From NCBI GenBank assembly GCA_035578905.1, contig JAQJVL010000249.1:358001-422000 (forward strand): a stretch of DNA of 64,000 bases. Reading direction: 5' to 3'. The translations under genes and the position numbers were made by a program. The notes beneath the pieces were generated by a model. The model did no database searches. It was not told the origin of the DNA and saw nothing but the letters and a program-made list of their open reading frames with translations. Origin of the DNA: Stictocephala bisonia. Taxonomy: Eukaryota > Arthropoda > Insecta > Hemiptera > Membracidae. Within the stretch, counting starts at the first letter, position 1. Every line of letters begins with the position of its first letter. Shown piece by piece: positions 55,801-64,000 of this stretch.

Positions 55801-56355
55801 TAAGGCCCCTTTACACTTGACGGCCTCACGACACGGCGTACTTTACTTTCAACGGCGTTTTTCAAAATGGACAATATAGGCCTACTACGTACCTACTGCA
55901 CGACCTTGCGTGCACCTCGAAGATGGATGATGTAGACAAGGGTTTTTGATTGTATTTACTTAAATAGCACTGGTCATTCTTGTACCAGTGTTATGAGAGC
56001 ATCCACTCCCCAAATTACACTCTTCTTGTGTAGATAAAGTTGCCATTGTATCGTGTATTAACAGGAAATATTTTTTCAAATGCAGTTTCTTATAAGTATG
56101 TGATCAAAAAGCAAAGAGAAAGTGGTTTAGACACGTGGTGCGCATGCCCACAAATCTGCCGTAAGAACGCCATGCCAAGCCCATATGTTGGTATAGTGAT
56201 CAACCAACTTTGGATGGCGCTACGTCGGCCCGTCTTAGAAGGCCGCCATGCAGCTCACGGCGCCACGCCGTGGCCGTCTCGAGTATAAACACTCATTTAA
56301 AATAATAGTGATCAAAATGAACGGCACCGCGCCGTCCCGTGTAACAGGGGCCTAA
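55801..56355. mobile_element. PIF/Harbinger-like MITE with TAA duplication
   Basis: 55804 onward (GGCCCCTTTACACTTGACGGC) is mirrored at the right end by CCGTCCCGTGTAACAGGGGCC to 56352, with TAA on both outer sides (55801-55803, 56353-56355). Short G/C-rich imperfect inverted repeats with a 3-bp TWA-type duplication suit the PIF/Harbinger group. The 549-bp inside has an open stretch (56040-56288) without transposase motifs, so the element is non-autonomous. Confidence 0.7.
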
Positions 56356-58795
56356 TATGGCTGACATATTGTAAACATTTCTTGTGACCTATGTCACGAT
56401 ATAACATGTGGACTCTGCGGTAGGGAAAGTGAATATTCATATTATATTTAGACGTAAAATATTCTTTTTATACTAACGTACATAGTTATTTCATAAATAT
56501 AACTTAATAAAAAGTAAACGAGATGCGATCAGTGATAGTAAACAATTACCTATCAACAATAAACATATTGCAATTAACGCCAGGAATGGGTCCACATTGC
56601 CAATAACTGCCCAAATATAGTGTGCTATCTGGGCTCAACTCCACTGTCCCATTAGATCGTGTTAGTGTCATTGCGAGCTATTATGGCTCTCGGGAGTCTC
56701 CAGCAGATAGCTCTGGCAGTATGGCCAACCACTAAATACAAAATATGTATTTTACAAGATAATTTAATATATTCAATTCAAATTTACAATAGTTTAAATG
56801 ACATAGTAGCATATATATTAATCTCTTTAGCATATCTGCTACTCAGGAGATAAAGTACAATTTCTTGCTGTTTAAACAAACACAAATATATCTTACATAG
56901 TGTTTCATTATAATGACGGGAAATATTGTGGAAAAGTATAGAACCATAGCAATATTGTATTATATTCTACACATAAAATGAATGACTTAAATTACAACAA
57001 ACAAATATCAATGTTAATAAATGTAATAGAACCATAAAGTACATTTGAAATCTTACGTAATCATAAATAAATAAATACTCTATTGCCTAACAGGTTGAGT
57101 GAGATGTACAATACTGTATATTATGGAAATGTGAATGTTCGCTAATCATACAGTCTGAATTAAATGGAAATTTATAGCTTACATTTTGAGTTGAAATATT
57201 CCCAATGTACTGAATTAAAACTGTAAATAAAATAAGGAAAATATTTCATTACAATTTTACGGGTGTTAACCTCATGACGAAGATCGAACCCGGTGAATTT
57301 ATTTGCATGGAAAAAACAAAACGACCTGAAGTGCTTCTGAAAGTCGTTCAGCCCTTATTACTACCGAAATGATTTATCTATAATGGAAAACACTATCATA
57401 GATCACAGCTACTTCAAAAATAAAATCTTAATCTAAAAGTATACTGTTAAGATCTTCGGAATACTGATTAAGCCATCACACAAAAATAGGCATTTGTAAC
57501 TAAGAATATAAGAACATAATTGTTTTACATTCATTCTAAGGAATTGATCAATGCTTAATAGTGAAATCTACTTAAATAATAAGAAATATTGCAAACAAAT
57601 TTCAGGATAAATTATACTATTTGAATACTTACTAAGATTAAATAGGCGTATATTTCATGGCAGTTAGGCAATATTTAATAAATACATATACTAATACCAG
57701 AATAAAATAAGCTTAGAGGTAGCAGTTAATTATAAGAATAGATGTTTTGATGTATGCACTTAGTTGTAATGGCCATTAATACTCAAATAGATGTAGATAC
57801 ATAATCTCTTTGTATAGGACTAAGAGGGTGTAATGCTTGTTGGATGGCTCTAAACAGCTTTGGCAAAACGGAAAATCGTTGTGTGTTTAACAGGTAAATA
57901 AAGTGTTATATTTGTAGCAATACATTGTCAATAACAAGCTGTTGTTATGTTGATGTACATAACCTCTTGATGACAATTGTTATTGGGAAATAACCCGAAA
58001 CCCATTTATCTGCATTTATCAAACTTAAACTAAATATACTTATTTAAGATCCTCAGAAAATTATTTCACACATCATAGAAACTTACATTAGATTCTAAAA
58101 GCCTAACTGTTCATAAAGAACCTAAACTTCATTGAAAAACTGCATAAAACCTCGTTATAAAAGGCTTCTGAAATAATAAGGAATTTTGCAAACAAATATC
58201 ACAAGAACATTTTGTTATAGGCTTTTATCAAGCGCTATCGTTTGAGAAGTCACAAGCACTGTGTATAGATAAAAATCCTAAATGAGTCACGAGAATATCT
58301 ATAATACCTAAGGTGAGATAACTAACAGCTGTAACACAACCCTTCACAGATAAAAAATATAGTAGACATTAAAATGTGTAATTAAACCTTATATAAATCT
58401 TAATAAATGTATTAAAATTTAAGATTTAAATTTGAACGTGGATCGTTTTTAGTTTGATAGAACTTCTTATTTTAGCAGGTGTATGATTGCTATAAAAGAT
58501 TTATACTAAAAGTATAAGATTTATACTAAAAGTAAAACTTCAAAATATATAATTAATGAAACAAAACAACCATGTGTCTTTTTAATTTTGAATTGAGAAC
58601 TGTGTATTTTATGGGTTAACGATAGCAAAATAAATGTTGAGGTTATATCAGTGTGATGCAAAAAACCTGTCAGACTAGATCAGCTGATCTGGATCCCTTC
58701 ACATTGATAAATGCCACCTATATCTCTAGCTTGGAGACGTGAGCAGTGTTCCACCGTTAACAGTGACAAGATATTCGGGAGAAGGTTCGCCAAAC
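56356..58795. other. AT-rich intergenic DNA, nothing recognised
   Basis: No gene, RNA or tandem array in 2.4 kb. A B-box-like GATCGAACCCGG at 57283 lacks a convincing A-box partner. Confidence 0.5.
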
Positions 58796-59175
58796 ACAAA
58801 TCAAATCAAAACATCTTTATTTAGAAAAACAGTTATACAACTGCATAATAGCGTCACAACAAACATTACTTTTCTTTAGTACACAAAATGTATTTTAAAA
58901 ATAAGCAAACAATACAACAATTGCATAACTACTTATTATATGCACTTATGCCTAACATTAGTATAAGCATAATCTTAGCATGAAAGATACTTCCTAACGC
59001 TGTAATAATGCTTATCTATTAAGTAGTTCTTCAAGGCATTACCAAAAGACATGCAACCAATACCAGCCCTAAGATCGTCCGGCAGTGCGTTGTAGAATCT
59101 GATACCATTGTATAAGACATGTTTGGTGAAAAAACTTGTTTTATGTTTAGGAATCGTCAAACACAAAGAAACATA
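58796..59175 (-). mobile_element. LINE 3' end with the last codons of ORF2
   Basis: On the minus strand 59166-58975 reads KHKTSFFTKHVLYNGIRFYN, ALPDDLR and FGNALKNYLIDKHYYSVRKYL, the C-terminus typical of CR1/jockey-like ORF2. The 3' UTR follows and ends in a (TTTGAT)n-like tail at about 58796-58815. It is the same family as 961-1180, in the same orientation. The rest of the element is absent. Confidence 0.75.
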
Positions 59176-59889
59176 TCTTAAATTTATACCACTAATAATT
59201 TACAAAGTCTGTATGTGGACCACCAAAGACTTACAAAAACGTTTTAAAGAACTGTAAAATTACTAAAAATCGTTTAGTTTGTCTGAAACACTGAATACTT
59301 GATAATTGCACACGGCCGATGAACAGTATATGTATATGTATATGTATATGTGGACCAGCCGGTTATTCCAGATATGTTTTTTATGATAAGTAAGACTGAA
59401 AACAATTTAAAATAATGATAAAACCACAACTAATCAAAATAATAATAACACCAACAATAAAATAACTCTGCATATAGTTCTTTATTGTAAAAAGCAAATT
59501 TCTATACCATTTCTTGATTTATAACAGCATTTTACACGGATATTCGTTTTATTTATTATTTTTTTTATGCAGTGTTCAAATCATAAATACCAGTAATATT
59601 AAGAATAACGTAAAACTACTCTCAACTCTTAAAAGTAAAAAAAATTTCCGACAAAGTGGCATTTATTGAAACTTATTTTATAGATTTCATCTTCCATACT
59701 TGACTGTACTATTCGGCACGCTTCCACTGGAAGGTAACCGTGGTGGAAGAAGTCCTCTCTCACACACTAACCACTCTACGCGCCATTTAGTATGGGTTTA
59801 CTAGTGTTTTGCTTCACTTAAAAGAGAGGACTAACCAAATCATTTTTCAAAATACCTAAGCCAGCAATAAATCGTTCCATAGTTTTGTT
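59176..59889. other. Intergenic DNA, nothing recognised
   Basis: It contains a short (TATATG)n run at 59327-59350. No gene or RNA was seen. Confidence 0.5.
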
Positions 59890-60746
59890 GTAAATTACCA
59901 GTATTTTATTGATTGATTAATCGATAATTACCAGTATCCCATTCCTCCCATCGATAATTACCAGTGTCCCATTCCTCCCATTGATAATTACCAGTATCCC
60001 ATTCCTCCCATTGATAAGTACCAGTATCCCATTCCTTCTATTGATAATTACCAGTATACCATTCCTAGTATTGATAATTACCAGGGCCTCATTGCTCCCA
60101 TTGATAATTACCAGTATCCCATTCCTCCCATTGATAAGTACCAGTATCCCATTCCTCCCATTGATAATTACCAGTATCCCATTCCTCCCATTGATAAGTA
60201 CCAGTATCCCATTCCTCCCATTGATAATTACCAGTATCCCATTCCTCCCATTGATAATTACCAGTATCCCATTACTTCCATTGATAAGTACCAGTATCCC
60301 ATTCCTTCCATTGATAAGTACCAGTATCCCATTCCTCCCATTGATAAGTACCAGTATCCCATTCCTTCCATTGATAAGTACCAGTATCCCATTCTTCCCA
60401 TTGATAATTACCAGTATCCCATTCCTCCCATTGATAATTACCAGTATCCCATTCCTCCCATTGATAAGAACCAGTATCCCATTCCTTCCATTGATAATTA
60501 CCTGTATCCCATTCCTCCCATTGATATGTACCAGTATCCCATTCCTTCCATTGATAAGTACCAGTATCCCATTCCTCCCATTGATAATTACCAGTATCCC
60601 ATTCCTCCTATTGATAATTACCAGTATCCCATTCCTCCCATTGATAATTACCAGTATCCCATTCCTCCCATTGATAATTACCAGTATCCCATTCCTCCCA
60701 TTGATAATTACAAGTATCCCATTCCTCCCATTGATAAGTACCAGCA
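59890..60746. repeat. 30-bp tandem array (about 27 copies)
   Basis: CCATTGATAATTACCAGTAT then CCCATTCCTC repeats with 30-base spacing; TAATTA/TAAGTA is the main variant. The multiple-of-three unit gives long decapeptide-repeat open frames on both strands that are not considered genes. Confidence 0.95.
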
Positions 60747-61219
60747 TTGATTTTACTATACAAAGAAGATAGTTCCATCCAATGTTAAATGTTGAGGCAC
60801 GGAAAATGGGAGCGACCGTGCTGCAGCCTGTCGTCAATCAAGTTAAAGAGGTCGAAATTGCCTCCAGTTTCGACTGTTCGGTTGCACAACCTGTGAGCAG
60901 TAAAGGAACTAATAACTCCCTCTCATTCCCCTACTCTCTCTCTCTTTCGATCGAGACGCTCATCCGGAAGTACTTGTCTACGTCGCCACTGCACCTGTAC
61001 TGTCACCGATTGGCCTTGATAGTGGGTCAAAGTGGGATATTATTCCTTGCTGTGGTTTATCTTGCACGGAAAGGAATCGCGATATTTTATTTAGGCCTTA
61101 GGAGGTTGTTAATATGAAAAATGTTAGGGGACTTTTTTTTTGTTATTTTGTTAATGTAAATAACAGTGTGTTACAGATGTTTAGTTAAAACATTATACAT
61201 TATCTAAAATGATGTAAAT
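60747..61219. other. GC-richer island with an unassigned open frame
   Basis: 60782-61117 is open for 111 codons and is more GC-rich than its surroundings, but the translation shows no recognisable domain. It lies between a tandem array and a LINE fragment, so it may be the 5' leader of the LINE or part of another repeat. Confidence 0.35.
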
Positions 61220-62160
61220 ACTGTTTGTATTATAAGTTTATTGATATTTTAAGTAATTGTATACTTAGAAGTAGCAAGAAAAATGGTGGTAGTTCTAAAT
61301 TGTTAAAGGCTAAATTGTTAAGTCCCTGGATAGCACCAAACATTTTATATAAATTTGAGAGACGTAAAAAATTATATAAAATTTCTACGAAAAGACCATA
61401 TGACAGTTTTTCAAAATTATTTTGCAAAATGTACTAATGAATTAAATAATGTGATCAATTTTACAAAAAAAACAATTATTATTCAACATTATTAGAAAAC
61501 TGTAAAGGTGATGTATCTGAGCAGTGGAAGGTAATAAATAACTTAACAAGTGGTTCCTCAAAGAAAATAGTTGAGCTAATTGAATTGCCAAATTGCGAAG
61601 TTACGCGTGAGCCTTCCGTCATTGCTGATAATATAAACAATCACCTTATCACAATCCAGTCTAGCCGTCCATACGTTGTGCATTCCAATGCCCTTCCACC
61701 TTTACGTACTTAATGTCAACATTCATTCTTTATAACTCCAACAGATTTAGATGAAATTAAGAGTATTGTTAAGCTTTTAAAAAATAAAAAAATAACTGGC
61801 TCTGACCAAATTAATATACATTTATTGAAAAATATAATTGATGAGATTGCACCAGTTTTAGTTCACTTAATAAACAGTAGTTTTATCAAAGGCATTTTTC
61901 CTGAGAGCCTGAAGTTAAGTTCAGTGGTACCTATTTTGAAGGACAATAACTCTATAAACTAGATAACATAATAACTATCAGCTTGTTATCTGTATTCTCT
62001 TAGGGTTTTGAAAAAAACAATGATTAAATGACTCCATAGTTATTTATCTAAGTTAAATTTTCTTAATTCACGTCAATTCAGTTTTATCAAAGGAAAGTCA
62101 TCTGAGGATGTGTTATTAGAAGTATCAGAAATAATTTATAACAATTTAATTATTCATTAA
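61220..62160 (+). pseudogene. Decayed LINE ORF2 fragment (linker and early RT)
   Basis: Successive frames read KLLKAKLLSPWIAPNILYKF (61300), KGDVSEQWKVINNLTSGSS (about 61505), then DLDEIKSIVKLLKNKKITGS and DQINIHLLKNIIDEIAPVLV (61747-61860), SFIKGIFPESLKLSSVVPI (to 61937) and RQFSFIKGKSSEDVLLEVSE (about 62075-62135). This is the usual order from the endonuclease-RT linker through RT motifs 0-3 of CR1/jockey-like elements. At least four stops or frame changes make it inactive. The YADD region is missing. Confidence 0.75.
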
Positions 62161-62354
62161 CTTATCATCTGTCATATAGTTCACATTTAATACTAGAATT
62201 AACCCTTTATATTATTGAAATCATTATTCATTTTTTATCAAGTAATTAAAGCTTCTTGTCATTATTGCATTCTATAATTTTTGTTGTATTTTTAACTATA
62301 AATGAATATTCCTTTTTGTTTAAAAGTAAATTGAACTATTTGTCATAAAGACCA

Positions 62355-62590
62355 CAATATTAAAATCTGCTTCCGGGTCACGCCGTGGACAGGGAAATGT
62401 GTGTGGTAGGCCTACCGAAAGTTTTAATATTCATTGTTTTCCTCGTGTGTGAAGTGTGTTTGTTAAGTTTTAATTAATTTGTGACGCGTCCCACTTGGAC
62501 TTATTTGTTTTCTTTAACCTGAAGATGCCGTCCGTATTCACGGCGAAACATGTAGTCACCATCACACGCTGTGAACTGTTTGACGGAAGG
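62355..62590 (+). repeat. Dispersed repeat ending with a hammerhead-like motif
   Basis: Near the end, 62518-62560 reads CTGAAGATGCCGTCCG...ACGGCGAAACATGTAGTC. GCCGT pairs with ACGGC between a CTGAAGA box and a GAAAC box. The AACCTGAAGATGCC...GGCGAAAC plan is common at the ends of Penelope-like and SINE-like repeats. Confidence 0.45.
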
Positions 62591-64000
62591 TAAAGTAAAC
62601 CTATTTTAGTCTATACCAGGATTAGCATTTTTTTCTTTTTATTTGATATAAAGAGATGGAGATAAAGAGAAAATATTTGCTGTATTGATGATTTCATAAA
62701 TAGTGGCGGAGTCATAAAATGAAAAAGAAAAAAAAACATACTTGCACACAATTCAGTTCTTCAGTCGCGTTGCCGAAAATCGTGTAATAGGCCACCTCAC
62801 TCTCTGGCCGTTAACGAGTTGCGCGCAATCCTAGCTGCGTTAATTGCGATGTCCCAAGAAGGCCCCAAACCAGTACTCGAGTTGCGCGCAATACCGATCT
62901 CAGGTAGTCTGTCCAGTCTTGGCCGCTCAAAAATGCAACTTAGACCTCAAGCTGTGCTATAGAAATATTTCGGTAAATATCACAATCCGCCAAAAATAAC
63001 TTGAATTTTCACTGGTCTGATTCCGAATAGCACCAAACTTATACTACAAAATAAGCACATATCTGCTTATATTCTGTGCTTATATTTTCGTGGTTATTGG
63101 TAAAATATAATAATTATCTATATCAGCTGAACTTGTTTCCAAGATGACAAAACCAGGATTTCATTTTTCTATAACAACTAAAGTGTGACAATATCTGAAT
63201 TGATTTTGGGCTTGAGTTGGATAAAAAAAACAATGAAATGGAAATATTTTTATTAATATTTATTATTTTGGTGTACGGTACTAGACTAACAATCATCGCA
63301 TATCCTTTGTTTTTCCTGTAACGTTTTAAGTACAGCTCGCACGTTTTGTTATTGGACCCTCGCCTAACTCTCATTAGTGATTTAATTTAAGTGATCACCG
63401 TAATACTATATCCTAATTAATCTAATTTGTAGCTAAATAAGTGTAAATAATATAAGTTGTTTGACTTTTAGTCATCTTTTTAACCGCAGATGTTTAATAT
63501 AATTATGTTTGCCATTCATTTGAATGTTACTATTAAATTACAATAATTTTTAAACATGTATAGCCTATATTACTCCCCATAGTTCTAGAGTTGAAGTGTT
63601 TGGTTATTAAAAAAGGTCCCTGTTCTTCTACTTAGGATTAATTTATCTAATTTGAAAGTGTATGCTTATCATTAATACGATATATATTATAATTGTTTCA
63701 ATTTGAAACCATACTATTACAGTTCAAAATATGCGCAAAACCCAAATTTACGTATTATTTTTTAACTATATTATTGTTTATTTGTAATATTTATTTGTTT
63801 ATATAGTTTTGTTAGTTCTTGGCATTGTTTGTTCTGTTCATTCTCAGTTGTGTAAATAAGTCATATTCGAATTGTTATAATTAAAAACACCACAGAGTGC
63901 GGTTATAGTTAATTTTGTTATTTAGACTGTGGTTACTTAAAATTAGTTATTTCTTATGTTATTGCTGGTCACGCTACTTGTGAAGTGTTAACAGTGTAAT
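62591..64000. other. Intergenic DNA, nothing firm
   Basis: A GC-richer patch at 62755-62960 holds the direct repeat GAGTTGCGCGCAAT (62817 and 62879). No gene or RNA was recognised to the right edge. Confidence 0.45.

Noticed and set aside
59917..60837. 306-codon minus-strand frame with INGRNGILV(I/L) repeats
   Set aside because: Pure 10-residue repeat from a 30-bp DNA unit; the short unique N-terminal part has no recognisable feature.

Overview
The window reads as animal nuclear DNA, most likely from an insect and plausibly a hemipteran. It is AT-rich and intron-rich and crowded with transposon remains. The only intact host gene I can assemble belongs to the arthropod takeout / haemolymph juvenile-hormone-binding (JHBP) family. 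I see no operons, bacterial genes, rRNA or CRISPR. Exons were found by reading translations and GT/AG splice sites by eye, so transposon edges are approximate while exon edges are exact to my reading.

Layout. 1-3.2 kb: a 46-bp satellite running off the left edge, old SINE and LINE pieces, a duplicated block of about 310 bp, and an isolated JHBP-type exon (2326-2486) that suggests a second, upstream or decayed, takeout paralogue. 3.2-19.6 kb: intergenic, dominated by tandem arrays (75, 38, 48, 109 and 64 bp units), a DUF4817-type transposase fragment, SINEs, a LINE 3' end and dispersed repeats. 19.7-48.9 kb: the takeout-like gene on the + strand, six exons, 251 codons, introns from 1.2 to 14 kb. 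Its introns hold a 40-bp array, a 4-kb 103-bp satellite, a SINE-bearing inverted repeat, a dead hAT-type transposase, LINE pieces, a tandem duplication of the end of exon 3, two 36-bp G-rich minisatellites and a nearly full-length but inactivated CR1/jockey-type LINE. 49-64 kb: intergenic, with two nested or self-standing MITE-like elements (one TA, one TAA target duplication), two more G-rich arrays in the opposite orientation, a 30-bp array and degraded LINE fragments.

The host gene is predicted to make a secreted carrier of small hydrophobic ligands: signal peptide, N-terminal cysteine pair, JHBP core and the typical C-terminal block. Everything else is repeats or mobile DNA. The most striking overall property is tandem repetition: about 16 arrays cover roughly 14-15 kb. 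Several arrays share one 36-bp core (around ACGTGTATGGGTGGG) at separate loci in both orientations. I did not find a convincing new multi-gene system. The observations most worth checking are the orphan JHBP exon, the six-fold exon/donor-site duplication, the dispersed G-rich minisatellite family and the hammerhead-like motifs.
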